Source: Alkalihalobacillus sp. FSL W8-0930 | GTDB lineage: Bacteria > Bacillota > Bacilli > Bacillales > Bacillaceae_D | NCBI GenBank assembly: GCA_037965595.1 | Contig: CP150183.1 | Location: forward strand, 2,046,001 to 2,110,000 | DNA length: 64,000 nt | Direction of reading: 5' to 3' | In this document: positions 1-9,443 of the stretch, one piece after another | Layout of the letters: each line of letters opens with the position of its first letter | How positions within the stretch are numbered: the first letter of the stretch is position 1 | Notes under the pieces: generated by a model | Databases searched by the model: none | What the model was told of the DNA's origin: nothing | What the model saw: only the letters and a program-made list of their open reading frames with translations | Made by a program: the position numbers and the translations under genes

Positions 1-916
1 AACCGAGTTCATAGTAAATACGAGCGAGTAGACGCGCAATGGTTGTTTTGCCTGTACCTGGGTTTCCGGTTAGAATCATATTCAAATTGATTCCTTCCTT
101 CATTCGGTATCCTTCTATTTCACGCTTTTTCTGATAGGATAAAAATTGATAAAGCTTATGTACACGTTCTTTAATCTCAGACAGACCAATCATTTTTGAA
201 AGTTTACGTAGGGCCGTATCCTCTTGTTCTTCACCTGTAATATTCTTTAATACGTCTTGCCACTGTTTTTGAATTGACTTTATTTCCTCAACGGCTTGTT
301 TTAATTCTTTAAATTGCGAAGCAGAATAATACACTCCATCTAATGAATGAGCATACGCCTCGGTTGCTTTGGATATACGTAAAAAAGGCTCTTCAAACTG
401 TTTAAATGTATCCCATAGCAAATCAATATGCTGATAATGTGAGCTATTTGCTTCTTCCTTTAATTCTGTTAATGAATGGATCTGCTCTTCTAATGGCTCT
501 TTTGCACGAAAATACTGTTCAGCTAGTTGATAGTAACGCTTTGCTGATTCCTTTTTAGCTGTCCCATGATCTGTTTCACGTATAGCAGGAAATTCTAAAG
601 GAATGGCCGCATGAACAAATTGATCAATAATCAATTCCGCTTGTAGAAATTGAGCCATATGACTAGATTGATCATAAGATTTTGCTTCTTTCACCCATGT
701 GGCTAGTAAGGAATCCACCATATTCAGCCGCTTATATCTAGCAAGAGCTAACAGGATCAAACCATCCGCATAAGACGTTGGAGATTGTTCCTTTAATTCT
801 TTCTCCCACTGAGTGAGATGACGCCAAAGTTTTGTTTCATCTACTTCATGTTTTCCTGATTTAATGTCTTCAACCCAGTCCTTTAATTCTTCTAGCGATT
901 CAATGGATTGTTGCAT
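1..916 (-). CDS. AAA ATPase of the SpoVK/CbbX type, 3' end outside window
   Basis: The reading frame opens at an ATG (914-916) behind GAGGAGAGG and runs off the left edge without a stop, giving about 305 residues. The first 220 residues are helical and acidic and match no domain I recognise. The last part carries a Walker A motif (GNPGTGKTT) followed by IARLLARIYYELG, the arrangement of the CbxX/CfqX/SpoVK AAA family. Walker B, sensor and arginine-finger parts would lie outside the window. The neighbour is sspN, which fits a sporulation-related role, but that is inference. It is a different protein from the complete SpoVK at 31119-32066, which lacks the long N-terminal region. The family call is secure; the function is not. 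Confidence 0.8.
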   Translation of the reverse strand, partial: MQQSIESLEELKDWVEDIKSGKHEVDETKLWRHLTQWEKELKEQSPTSYADGLILLALARYKRLNMVDSLLATWVKEAKSYDQSSHMAQFLQAELIIDQFVHAAIPLEFPAIRETDHGTAKKESAKRYYQLAEQYFRAKEPLEEQIHSLTELKEEANSSHYQHIDLLWDTFKQFEEPFLRISKATEAYAHSLDGVYYSASQFKELKQAVEEIKSIQKQWQDVLKNITGEEQEDTALRKLSKMIGLSEIKERVHKLYQFLSYQKKREIEGYRMKEGINLNMILTGNPGTGKTTIARLLARIYYELG

Positions 917-1021
917 CTGATCCTCTCCTCGAACGATAACTCGTGTGTCTACCTATCTATTCAAACTATATCAGAACTGTTTTTATTCCAAAAGAAAAAG
1001 GAGCTCCCCCGTGTGTTAAAT

Positions 1022-1054
1022 GGAAAACATCCACCCCGAATAATGGGATGGATG
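1022..1054 (-). terminator. Rho-independent terminator after sspN
   Basis: Inverted arms at 1028-1037 and 1045-1054 pair with one G-U and are followed on the minus strand by a short T run. It lies just past the sspN stop codon. Confidence 0.7.
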
Positions 1055-1062
1055 TCGCATAC

Positions 1063-1203
1063 CTAGCCTTTTGGAGGTATATAGTCAGGTTTTTGATTTG
1101 ATTTTGTATTCATTTTCTTCCCGTTATTTGAACTTGACTCACGGGGCTGAGTACCTAAATGATCTGGGCGAAATTGTCTGCCTTCTTGATTTGGTTTGGT
1201 CAT
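1063..1203 (-). CDS. sspN: Small acid-soluble spore protein N
   Basis: This frame encodes 46 residues from an ATG at 1201-1203 with an AGGAGGTGT ribosome site upstream. It is rich in N, K, Q and P, has no hydrophobic segment, and carries HLGTQPR near residue 15 and a C-terminal PKG. This matches the B. subtilis SspN pattern (NHLGTKPRG ... TKG). SspN is a minor spore-core protein made in the forespore under sigma G. In B. subtilis sspN also lies close to citB, as here with only the RND gene between. The short length is normal for the family. Confidence 0.85.
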   Translation of the reverse strand: MTKPNQEGRQFRPDHLGTQPRESSSNNGKKMNTKSNQKPDYIPPKG

Positions 1204-1271
1204 CTATCTGACACCTCCTATTGGTCTAACCATAGGATTTCCTAGACGTCTCCTTTTATCCAAAACAAAAA

Positions 1272-4200
1272 TTAATCATCAGAGTCTTTTCGTCTATTTT
1301 TAAGAAGATCTTCAAGTGCATCTAAAATTTCATCTTTTGAGAGATTAGATGCTTCGTTTGATTTTTTCTTATCTTTATTTGGTGTCTGATTCAGATCCTC
1401 AGACTCGTTAGAAGATACGTAGTTAGTTAAATCCTCTTCCTTTTTTACTTCCGGTAATATAGGCGTCTCTTGTTCACTCTGAGTTAAGTGCTTAGGCTCA
1501 GGTACTTCATAATAGTCACCCTCAACCGTTGTTACATAATTCTGCCTGCGTCTTGTTTCTTTATCAAGCAAGCTATAGACAACTGGGATGACAAATAGCG
1601 TTAACAACGTTCCACTAATTAATCCTCCAATAATCGCAATCGCCATTGGTTGTTGGAATTCGGACCCTTCACCAATCGCAAGAGATAAAGGAACCATTCC
1701 AAGGATCGTCGTGGCAGATGTCATAACAATTGGCCTCGTACGAAGCTGAACAGATTCAATTAAAGCCTGGTACGTAGACATTCCCTTTTCCTTCATTTGG
1801 TTTACAAAGTCAAGCATGACAATACCGTTGTTTACAACAATACCAAGCAAAATAATCAATCCGATAAACGTTGTGATCCCGATTGCCGTTTGAGTGACCA
1901 CTAGGGCAATGGATAACCCAATGACAACAAGCGGCACTGTAAACATAATGATAAATGGAAGCTTTAATGATTCAAACTGTGCAGCCATAATTAAATAGAT
2001 AAAGATGGCAGCTAGGACAATCGCTAAAATCATACTATTGATTGAATCATCCAGTATTTCCTGTTCCCCGCCATACGTAAATGTTGTTGCTTCATCAAGT
2101 TCAATGTCATCTACGATCGTATCCACTGCAGAGCGGATGGCGCTAAGATTACTTGCTTCTGTATATGTGACAGTAAATTCAACTGCACCTTCTTGATTTA
2201 ATCGTTGTATAGATGCAGGACTCATACCCTCTTCAATAGAAGCCACTTCATTTAGAGTAATGAATTCACCTTCAGCATTACGAATGGTAAGATTTTCGAG
2301 TTCCTCTGTGCTTTCTGTTGATTCAGGTGCTAGGCGAACCAGGACTTCAAGGAATTGATCTTGCTCTTCAATAACTGTGGCTATTTCTCCTCTTGTTGCT
2401 GTGTTTACCTGCTGTGCGATTTCAGATGGCGTTAATCCATTTGTACGAGCTGCTTCTTCATCAATCGTAAGAAGAATTTCAGGTACTTGTTCTTCAATAC
2501 TTAGTTCAATATCACGAACCAATCGTTCATCATTTAATTCAGCTTGTAATTCATCAGCCTGTTCATAAAGTCTTTCTTGATTTGAATCGGTTAACGTAAA
2601 CTGTAGCGTGTTTGCTTCTCCTCCAAATGCAGCAGAAGCTGTATATGCTCTAATTTCAGCATTGGAATCCGCACGCTCTATTTCACGTTCTATAGACTCT
2701 AAAAAGGCAGCCGTGCTTTGATTTCGATCATCTGGATCGACCATAGATACCGTAATCTCAGCCGTATAGCTTGAATTACTTCCGCCCATCATCTGATTGT
2801 CACCAGACCCGGCAGTACTTACATAATTATCAATCTCTCGATACCCATCTAAAATCTCTTCTATTGATTCAACCGTTTCTTGCGTTCGTTCTAAACTCGT
2901 ACCAGGTTCTAACTCAATATCTACAAAAAACGTACCTTGGTCACTATCAGGGATAAGCTCCGTTCCAACCGTGGTTAAACCAAATATTCCTGCAACTAAA
3001 AGAATAAACGTGATAGCAAGCACTGTGAATCGATGTTTTAGCGACCAAATCGTTGACTGTCTCAACCCTTCCATCACTCTAGATGTTCGGCGCTTAGACT
3101 CTGTTTCTTCATTTGGTTTCTTAAGTAATCGGCTTGCAAGCATCGGTACAACCGTTAATGCGACAAGAAGAGAGGCTATTAAACTAAACGAAACCGTGTA
3201 CGCTAGCTCTTTGAATAAATCACCTACAATTCCACTGATAAACACAATCGGTAAGAAAACAGAAACAGTTGTTAGCGTAGAGGCGATAATTGCTCCACTT
3301 ACTTCTTTTGTACCGTCGAACGCTGCTTGCCTTGGTTCCTTTTTCATAGAAAGATGACGGTAAATGTTTTCAATAACAACGATCGCATTATCGACTAACA
3401 TCCCGATCCCAAGCGCAAGACCGCCTAAGCTCATAATGTTAAGTCCGATATCAGCGAAAAACATGAATCCAAACGTAACGATAACCGAAAAAGGTATGGC
3501 GATTCCTACAATAAAAGGAGTTTTAAGGTTGCGCAAGAAGAATAACAAAACAACCATAGCCAATAATCCACCATAGATCATAGCACTCGTCACACTATTA
3601 ATAGAGGCAGATATAAAATCTCCTTCATCATAGAGAATTGCTGCTTCAAGATCCTCATATTCTGAGTCAAGTAACAATTCTTCTAGCTGCTCATTCACAG
3701 CATTTGAAATCTGTACGGTGTTTGCTCCAGATTCTGGCATGATACTTAGTTGAATCGCTTCCTGTTGATTGGATCGTGTAAGCACTTCTTGATCTTCAAG
3801 TGCTACTCTAACCTCTGCAACGTCCGTTAATGTCAGTTCGTCACCTGTAGGGTTCACTCCAACAACTAGTTCTTCTAATTCTTCGACGTTTGAGAGCTCT
3901 TTTACAACTCTTGTTGTTAAACTCAAATCATCTCGTTTCACCGTTCCACCAGGAAGTGAAATATCACTGCCTTGAATAGCTGAGACGATCTCACCTTGAC
4001 TCAATCCTGCTTCTTCTAATGATTCGGGATCAAGGTCCACTTGTATTTCTTCTGACAAGCTACCACTTTCTCCAACACTTGCTACACCTGGAATTCGAAT
4101 AAGTTCATCTTCAAGATCAGATACCTTATCTTGAAAATCAACCAGATCCTGATTTGATGTAACAGCCATTTGAATTAAGGGCATCATGGATGGATCAAAT

Positions 4201-4577
4201 TTTACAAAACTTGGTTCATTTGCGTCAGAGGGGAGATTCGCACCCCGTAAAGTATTAATAATATCAAGTTCTACATCTTCAATATTAGTTGACCAGTCAA
4301 ACTCTAGAATAATCATGGAAGTGCCTTCCATGGAATTAGAGGTCATGTTTTTTAAACCTGAGGTTGTTGATAACTGTTGTTCGAGGGGGATTGTCACCGT
4401 ATCTTCTATTTCGTTCGGGTTCACATCGCTGTAACTCGTAATAACGGCGGCTACAGGAGGGTTAATTTCCGGAAATAATTGAAGCGGCAACCTCGTTAAT
4501 GCCACTATACCGATGATAATAAACAGGACCATTCCTACTAATGTAAAAATAGGCCTTCGGATCGAGAAATTGATCAT
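1272..4577 (-). CDS. RND family multidrug or lipid exporter (AcrB/SwrC type)
   Basis: The 1101-residue protein has the RND layout: one N-terminal membrane helix (about 10-30), a large extracytoplasmic loop to about residue 335, six helices with the conserved LGIGMLVDNAIVVIENI segment, a second large loop, then six more helices with GIVVNNGIVMLDFV. Substrates are expelled using the proton gradient. No HlyD-type adaptor or outer-membrane factor gene is adjacent, as expected for Gram-positive RND pumps such as SwrC of B. subtilis, which handles surfactin. A hydrophilic tail of roughly 75 residues after the last helix ends in a helical EILDALEDLLKNRRKDSDD. The gene stands alone between sspN and acnA. 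The substrate cannot be told from sequence. Confidence 0.9.
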   Translation of the reverse strand: MINFSIRRPIFTLVGMVLFIIIGIVALTRLPLQLFPEINPPVAAVITSYSDVNPNEIEDTVTIPLEQQLSTTSGLKNMTSNSMEGTSMIILEFDWSTNIEDVELDIINTLRGANLPSDANEPSFVKFDPSMMPLIQMAVTSNQDLVDFQDKVSDLEDELIRIPGVASVGESGSLSEEIQVDLDPESLEEAGLSQGEIVSAIQGSDISLPGGTVKRDDLSLTTRVVKELSNVEELEELVVGVNPTGDELTLTDVAEVRVALEDQEVLTRSNQQEAIQLSIMPESGANTVQISNAVNEQLEELLLDSEYEDLEAAILYDEGDFISASINSVTSAMIYGGLLAMVVLLFFLRNLKTPFIVGIAIPFSVIVTFGFMFFADIGLNIMSLGGLALGIGMLVDNAIVVIENIYRHLSMKKEPRQAAFDGTKEVSGAIIASTLTTVSVFLPIVFISGIVGDLFKELAYTVSFSLIASLLVALTVVPMLASRLLKKPNEETESKRRTSRVMEGLRQSTIWSLKHRFTVLAITFILLVAGIFGLTTVGTELIPDSDQGTFFVDIELEPGTSLERTQETVESIEEILDGYREIDNYVSTAGSGDNQMMGGSNSSYTAEITVSMVDPDDRNQSTAAFLESIEREIERADSNAEIRAYTASAAFGGEANTLQFTLTDSNQERLYEQADELQAELNDERLVRDIELSIEEQVPEILLTIDEEAARTNGLTPSEIAQQVNTATRGEIATVIEEQDQFLEVLVRLAPESTESTEELENLTIRNAEGEFITLNEVASIEEGMSPASIQRLNQEGAVEFTVTYTEASNLSAIRSAVDTIVDDIELDEATTFTYGGEQEILDDSINSMILAIVLAAIFIYLIMAAQFESLKLPFIIMFTVPLVVIGLSIALVVTQTAIGITTFIGLIILLGIVVNNGIVMLDFVNQMKEKGMSTYQALIESVQLRTRPIVMTSATTILGMVPLSLAIGEGSEFQQPMAIAIIGGLISGTLLTLFVIPVVYSLLDKETRRRQNYVTTVEGDYYEVPEPKHLTQSEQETPILPEVKKEEDLTNYVSSNESEDLNQTPNKDKKKSNEASNLSKDEILDALEDLLKNRRKDSDD

Positions 4578-4696
4578 ATAAGCTTAGCCTCCATCTTCCA
4601 TTTTTATGTATTCTCTATGTACCTAGTCCAACTATACATACATTCCCTTCTTTTTAAAACTAAAAACCCCTCTATACCATATGAATAAAGATAAAC

Positions 4697-4730
4697 AAAA
4701 AAAGAACAGTCCGATAACCAGACTGTTCTT
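4697..4730 (-). terminator. Rho-independent terminator after acnA
   Basis: AGAACAGTC and its complement flank an 8-9 base loop, and the minus strand continues with seven T residues. Confidence 0.85.
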
Positions 4731-4743
4731 ACATTCAATTTAA

Positions 4744-7455
4744 TTAAGCTAGCTTACTGCGAAGTACCATCGGAAGAATACCACCATGACGATAGTAGTC
4801 TACGTCAACTTCACTATCAAAACGAACAAGTGCTTCAAACGTTGTTACAGCACCATCTTCAGCAGTAGCTGTTACAGTTACATGCTCACGTGGCTTCACA
4901 TCGTTTGTAATATCAACACTAATTGCTTCTCTTCCAGTTAACCCTAGAGATTCAGCGTTGTCTCCATCTTTAAATTGCAATGGAAGCACACCCATTAACA
5001 CAAGGTTACTACGGTGGATACGCTCATAGCTCTCTGCGATTACAGTTTTAATTCCAAGAAGGTTTGTTCCTTTTGCTGCCCAGTCTCGTGAGCTTCCCAT
5101 CCCGTAGTCTTTTCCTGCAAGGATAGCAAGTCCAGTTTGAGATTCTTTATATTTCATTGCTGCATCGTAAATTGGCATCACTTCTTCAGTTGGCCAGAAA
5201 GTTGTAAATCCACCTTCAGTACCAGGTGCTACTTCGTTACGAATACGAATGTTAGCGAACGTTCCACGCATCATTACTTCGTGGTGACCGCGTCTTGAAC
5301 CGTATGAGTTGAAATCACGCGGTTCAACGCCTTTATCCATTAGGTATTTACCTGCTGGTGTTGTTTTACCAATGGCTCCCGCTGGTGAAATGTGGTCGGT
5401 TGTTACAGAGTCACCAAACTTACAGATTACACGAAGATCAGAAAGAGAGTGAATATCTTGAGGCTCTTGTGTTAATCCTTCAAAGTAAGGAGGATCTGCA
5501 ATATAAGTTGAATCCTCATCCCATTTGTATAGAGAGTCATCCGTTGTTTCGATTTCATTCCAACGCTGGTTCGCAGTAAATACATCCGCGTATTGTTGTT
5601 TAAATAGCTCTGGAGTTACTGTTTGAGCTACAACTTGCTTCACTTCTTCTGTAGAAGGCCAAATATCTTTGAAGAATACATCATTTCCATCTTGGTCTTT
5701 TCCAAGTGGATCATTCTTCAAGTCAACATCAACCGTACCTGCTAATGCATAAGCTACAACTAGAGGCGGAGAAGCAAGATAGTTTGCTTTCACAAGTGGG
5801 TGAATACGTCCTTCAAAGTTACGGTTACCCGAAAGAACAGATGTAACAGTTAAGTCATTTGAAGAAATAGCCTCTTCCACTTCAAGTTCAAGTGGTCCAG
5901 AGTTACCAATACATGTTGTACAGCCGTATCCAACATTATTGAATCCAAGAGTGTCCATATACGATTGAAGTCCTGCTTTTGCAAGATATCCTGTTACAAC
6001 CTTTGAACCTGGTGCAAGAGATGTTTTCACATACTCAGGAACTGTTAATCCAAGTTCTACAGCCTTTTTCGCAACAAGACCAGCACCAAGCATTACATAT
6101 GGGTTGGAAGTGTTTGTACAACTTGTAATCGCTGCAATGGCAATTGCACCCGTTTTCATCGTTGCTTGACGTCCATCCTTATACTGTACATCAACGACTT
6201 TATCGAATTCTTTTTTGTCGAGACCAAGTCCTTGTGTACCAGACGGAGCAACAACTGCTTTTTTAAATTGTGACTGCATATCTGTCAGTTTAATCAAATC
6301 TTGAGGACGCTTTGGACCTGAAAGATTTGCTTCAATTTCAGAAAGATCAATCTCCACAATATCTGTGTATGTTGGGTCAGCTGTTTCACCCGGTACATAA
6401 AATAGGCCGTTTGCTTTGTTATAATCTTCAACAAGTTGAATTTGTTTCTCATCACGACCTGTAAGTCTCATATAGCTAAGAGCTTCCGTATCAACTGGGA
6501 AGAACCCACATGTTGCACCGTACTCAGGAGCCATATTTGAAATCGTTGCGCGATCAGCTAGAGGCATTTCAGAAAGTCCCGGTCCAAAGAATTCAACAAA
6601 CTTTCCTACAACCTTTTTCTCACGAAGAACCTGAGTAACCTTCAACGCAATATCAGTAGCTGTCGTACCGCTTGGAAGATTTCCAACAAATTTAACCCCT
6701 ACAACTTCAGGCACAGGGAAGTATGATGGCTGTCCAAGCATTCCTGCTTCAGCCTCAATTCCACCTACACCCCAACCTAGTACGCCGATACCATTAATCA
6801 TTGTTGTGTGGGAGTCTGTTCCAACAAGAGTATCTGGGAACGCAATCGTATCTTCGCCTTGCTTAACAGCTTGTACAACGTTTGCAAGATATTCTAAGTT
6901 CACTTGGTGAACAATTCCCGTTGCAGGTGGAACCGCTTGATAATTATCAAACGCTTTTTTCGCCCAATTTAAGAATTCGTAACGTTCTTCGTTACGTTCA
7001 AATTCAAGATTCATATTAAATGCTAATGAGTCATCTGTTCCAAATTTATCAACTTGAACAGAGTGGTCAATGACTAGATCAACTGGAATTTCCGGGTTAA
7101 TCACTGCTGGATCCCCGCCCAGTTTCGACATAGCTTGTCTAAGTGCAGCTAAGTCTACAACTGCAGGTACTCCCGTGAAATCCTGAAGAATCACTCGAGC
7201 AGGTTTAAATGGAACATCAATTTCTTTTTGACCTGACGATCCCCATTGCGCTAAGTTTTCAACATGCTCTTTTTTAATCACATAGTCGTCATATTGACGT
7301 AGTACGGATTCAAGGAGCACTCTCACTGAAAAAGGTAGCTTGCTAATTTCTCCAAGACCAGCCTTCTCTAGGGCTTCAAGTGCATAATAGTGGTAGGTTT
7401 CTCCCCCGCTTTGAAAGGAAGAACGTGCATTAAAAACATCGTTACTTTTTGACAT
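4744..7455 (-). CDS. acnA: Aconitate hydratase
   Basis: This 903-residue enzyme interconverts citrate and isocitrate in the TCA cycle and, as an apo-protein, can bind RNA in Bacillus. The Fe-S cluster ligands are visible in SCTNTSNP and in CTTCIGNSG; further landmarks are [22 protein letters not shown] and [15 protein letters not shown] in the swivel domain. Length fits the monomeric AcnA/CitB family. The start has GGAGGGTTTAAC before the ATG. It is monocistronic, with a strong terminator behind it. The divergent 200-bp region toward sspP would carry its promoter; in B. subtilis citB answers to CcpC and CodY, but I did not identify those sites here. Confidence 0.97.
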   Translation of the reverse strand: MSKSNDVFNARSSFQSGGETYHYYALEALEKAGLGEISKLPFSVRVLLESVLRQYDDYVIKKEHVENLAQWGSSGQKEIDVPFKPARVILQDFTGVPAVVDLAALRQAMSKLGGDPAVINPEIPVDLVIDHSVQVDKFGTDDSLAFNMNLEFERNEERYEFLNWAKKAFDNYQAVPPATGIVHQVNLEYLANVVQAVKQGEDTIAFPDTLVGTDSHTTMINGIGVLGWGVGGIEAEAGMLGQPSYFPVPEVVGVKFVGNLPSGTTATDIALKVTQVLREKKVVGKFVEFFGPGLSEMPLADRATISNMAPEYGATCGFFPVDTEALSYMRLTGRDEKQIQLVEDYNKANGLFYVPGETADPTYTDIVEIDLSEIEANLSGPKRPQDLIKLTDMQSQFKKAVVAPSGTQGLGLDKKEFDKVVDVQYKDGRQATMKTGAIAIAAITSCTNTSNPYVMLGAGLVAKKAVELGLTVPEYVKTSLAPGSKVVTGYLAKAGLQSYMDTLGFNNVGYGCTTCIGNSGPLELEVEEAISSNDLTVTSVLSGNRNFEGRIHPLVKANYLASPPLVVAYALAGTVDVDLKNDPLGKDQDGNDVFFKDIWPSTEEVKQVVAQTVTPELFKQQYADVFTANQRWNEIETTDDSLYKWDEDSTYIADPPYFEGLTQEPQDIHSLSDLRVICKFGDSVTTDHISPAGAIGKTTPAGKYLMDKGVEPRDFNSYGSRRGHHEVMMRGTFANIRIRNEVAPGTEGGFTTFWPTEEVMPIYDAAMKYKESQTGLAILAGKDYGMGSSRDWAAKGTNLLGIKTVIAESYERIHRSNLVLMGVLPLQFKDGDNAESLGLTGREAISVDITNDVKPREHVTVTATAEDGAVTTFEALVRFDSEVDVDYYRHGGILPMVLRSKLA

Positions 7456-7653
7456 GTTAAACCCTCCTTCTCCAAACTATCTTACCTTAGATCGACAATA
7501 TTGTCTAAATGTGTGACTTTTTTAGAAAGCGCTTTAATATGTATTCGTTCGCTCCCCCTAAATAGAATAGCAAAAAAAGGTCAGATTAGAAACCATTTTT
7601 CGCGTAAATACTAAAATGAAAACATTAAACATTTAAACTTTAGGAGGGTTATG

Positions 7654-7791
7654 ATGACAGAGCGCCATAATGCGAAAGACATTCGAAGCAATGCAGTTAA
7701 GGGACAACGAGGTGGACAGCCCGAGCCATTAAGTGGATCGAAAAAAGTTAAGAAAGCGAATCATGTGAACCAAACGAATGGCGAAGGGTAA
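7654..7791 (+). CDS. sspP: Small acid-soluble spore protein P
   Basis: A 45-residue basic protein. The segment [17 protein letters not shown] closely matches SspP (CotL) of B. subtilis, where it reads [17 protein letters not shown]. Two ATGs are adjacent (7651 and 7654); AGGAGG at 7642-7647 is 6 bases from the second, so I place the start at 7654. It is divergent from acnA, as sspOP is near citB in B. subtilis. No sspO was found beside it. A forespore (sigma G) gene by homology. Confidence 0.85.
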   Translation: MTERHNAKDIRSNAVKGQRGGQPEPLSGSKKVKKANHVNQTNGEG

Positions 7792-7878
7792 AAAGCACCT
7801 TAATTAGGCGCTAGATACAGTCCGTTTTTTATGGCATTGCATATACTGTACTATCCATGTAAGAAGGAGGTGCTTTAT

Positions 7879-7962
7879 ATGGGTTATGAAAACGGAAGTG
7901 GTTTCGCGCTAATCGTTGTGCTTTTTATTCTTCTAGTGATTGTTGGTGCTAGCTGGTTATAA
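7879..7962 (+). CDS. YjcZ-family small hydrophobic sporulation peptide
   Basis: The 27-residue product begins with a glycine-containing head (MGYENGSG) and then FALIVVLFILLVIVGASWL, a single membrane-spanning stretch. This head plus FALIVVLFILL..VG is the signature of the YjcZ/YhfW-type sporulation peptides of bacilli. AAGGAGGTG lies 8 bases before the ATG, an excellent ribosome site. Function unknown; members are associated with sporulation. Confidence 0.8.
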   Translation: MGYENGSGFALIVVLFILLVIVGASWL

Positions 7963-7986
7963 AATGCTCACATACGTAAATAGATG

Positions 7987-8018
7987 CAGAGGGTACGCGA
8001 ATCGCGCACCCTCTGTTT
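7987..8018. terminator. Hairpin between convergent small genes
   Basis: CAGAGGGT (7987-7994) pairs with ACCCTCTG (8008-8015), extended inward by CGCG/CGCG. It can terminate the YjcZ-like gene and possibly the convergent gene at 8023. Confidence 0.65.
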
Positions 8019-8022
8019 GACG

Positions 8023-8214
8023 TTATGACCAATTAGGTTCATATGTATAAATGGTAATACCGTGATGCTTCGCTTTCCCACGAAAATTCGACAGATCCTG
8101 AGCTTTCATTAATTCTTGTCTAAATGTGAGGAAATCCTCTTTCTCAATTTTTAGTTCTTGAATTGTACCAGTCCTTAGTTCCTCTAAATGTGAGGCGGCT
8201 TGCTCATTTGTCAT
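8023..8214 (-). CDS. Hypothetical 63-residue protein
   Basis: I do not recognise a family. The product is soluble and charged, with a helical N-terminal half and a C-terminal stretch ending ITIYTYEPNWS. A GTG nine bases upstream overlaps the ribosome site GGTGGAG, so the ATG at 8212-8214 is the better start. It stands alone, divergent from the acetyltransferase at 8277. Confidence 0.6.
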   Translation of the reverse strand: MTNEQAASHLEELRTGTIQELKIEKEDFLTFRQELMKAQDLSNFRGKAKHHGITIYTYEPNWS

Positions 8215-8276
8215 TGTCTCCACCTGTTTCTATGTTATTCTAATAGTAACTTTATCTTAGTAGAGGAAGTGAGCCT

Positions 8277-8675
8277 ATGCAACTATCATATTATGTAAAC
8301 GCTTCTGTTTCAGCGAAAGAGGTAGCTGAGGTATTTGAATCATCTGGCATTAAGCGGCCGACCTCAGATCTTGCAAGAATCCAGCAAATGATTGAAGCAG
8401 CCCCCCTCCTCATTTCTGTTCGAGATGGTGATAAACTTGTGGGTATTGCTCGTTCTTTAACTGACTTTTGTTACTGTTGTTATCTCTCGGATCTAGCCGT
8501 ACATAAAGAGTATCAATCTGCAGGAATTGGTCGTGAGCTTATCGAACTAACTAAAAAAGAGATTGGTGAATTGTGTAGTCTCGTTTTATTATCAGCACCC
8601 GAAGCGATGGAGTATTATCCTAGAGTCGGATTAACGTCTGCTCATCACGCATTTTATTCTCCACGTCAGAAGTAA
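8277..8675 (+). CDS. GNAT family N-acetyltransferase
   Basis: 132 residues with a complete GNAT core: a beta-strand DLAVHKEYQSAGIGRELI carries motif A (acetyl-CoA pyrophosphate loop Q-x-x-G-I-G), followed by LVLLSAPEAMEYYPRVGL typical of the C-terminal strand and helix. It should transfer an acetyl group from acetyl-CoA to a small molecule or amine; the substrate is unknown. The cysteine-rich DFCYCCYLSDL segment in the strand before motif A is seen in several Bacillus GNATs. Confidence 0.85.
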   Translation: MQLSYYVNASVSAKEVAEVFESSGIKRPTSDLARIQQMIEAAPLLISVRDGDKLVGIARSLTDFCYCCYLSDLAVHKEYQSAGIGRELIELTKKEIGELCSLVLLSAPEAMEYYPRVGLTSAHHAFYSPRQK

Positions 8676-8707
8676 TTAAATTTGCAAAGAAAGGTTGATG
8701 GACCAGC

Positions 8708-9142
8708 ATGTCAGATTGGTTTATGTGGTTTATAATCTTTTGGACTCTTTTTCTTATAACAATTATGTTTATCGGTGGATACTTCATGTTTCGTAAATTC
8801 CTGAAGCGTTTACCTAAGGAAGACGGTAAATCAATCCTCGATTGGCAAGATTACTATATTGATAAAGCGCTTCCTCTGTGGGATGAGCCACAAAAACAGT
8901 TGTTAAATGAGCTTGTTGAGCCTGTACCTGAGTTATTTAGGGATATTGCAAAAGGAAAAATTGCCGGGAAGATTAGTCAACTTGCTTTAGAAGAAAATGC
9001 CACTTCCATTACGGAACCGCATATGATTCGAGGATATATACTAGCCACACCAAAGCGGGATCACAAATTCCTTATTAAAACATTACAAAAAAAACAAATT
9101 GATATGACGCCGTATCAACATTTACTGGAGCAGTCCTCATAA
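8708..9142 (+). CDS. yneK: DUF2621 membrane protein, YneK-like
   Basis: The 144-residue protein starts with a strongly hydrophobic helix (about residues 5-29) and continues as a soluble domain with KRLPKEDGKSILDWQDYY and a C-terminal TPYQHLL. This is the pattern of DUF2621, represented by YneK, which lies near the ssp-citB genes in B. subtilis; the synteny supports the call. Its role is not known to me. It follows the GNAT gene by 32 bp and may be co-transcribed. Confidence 0.75.
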   Translation: MSDWFMWFIIFWTLFLITIMFIGGYFMFRKFLKRLPKEDGKSILDWQDYYIDKALPLWDEPQKQLLNELVEPVPELFRDIAKGKIAGKISQLALEENATSITEPHMIRGYILATPKRDHKFLIKTLQKKQIDMTPYQHLLEQSS

Positions 9143-9253
9143 CACTCTAAAACAGCTAACAATTTTACACGGTTTGTTCGTTATTTATTCATTGTCAAAT
9201 CGGTTGATTATTAGTACCCTTAATTGTAGTTTAGTAGAGAAGGGACGTCTGAC

Positions 9254-9427
9254 ATGGTGAAGCATTCCTTACATGAAATTATAGAAATGAAACGCCAACA
9301 GCTACTCGTGGCGTCTCGATCGAATGGCTTAAGTTCATCAAATGTGTTGAAAATTAGTCAAGAACTAGACAAGCTTCTTAACCAATATGATAAAGAAAGC
9401 AAACGCACCCCATTCCATTCAAGATGA
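9254..9427 (+). CDS. Spo0E-like regulatory protein
   Basis: 57 residues forming two helices, with the hallmark SQELDKLLNQY (residues 35-45) of the Spo0E/YisI/YnzD family. These proteins dephosphorylate Spo0A~P and so delay sporulation. The ATG follows AGAAGGGACG. The last codons form the left arm of the downstream terminator, so the stop codon lies inside the hairpin loop. Confidence 0.85.
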   Translation: MVKHSLHEIIEMKRQQLLVASRSNGLSSSNVLKISQELDKLLNQYDKESKRTPFHSR

Positions 9428-9440
9428 GGTGCGTTTGTTT
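9400..9440. terminator. Bidirectional terminator overlapping the Spo0E-like gene end
   Basis: CAAACGCACC (9400-9409) pairs exactly with GGTGCGTTTG (9428-9437), with an 18-base loop and T residues after it. It sits between convergent genes. Confidence 0.8.
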
Positions 9441-9443
9441 ATG

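Noticed and set aside
2971-3357. Plus-strand frame of 128 codons opposite the RND gene
   Set aside because: Shadow of the RND coding sequence; low-complexity composition and no start signal.
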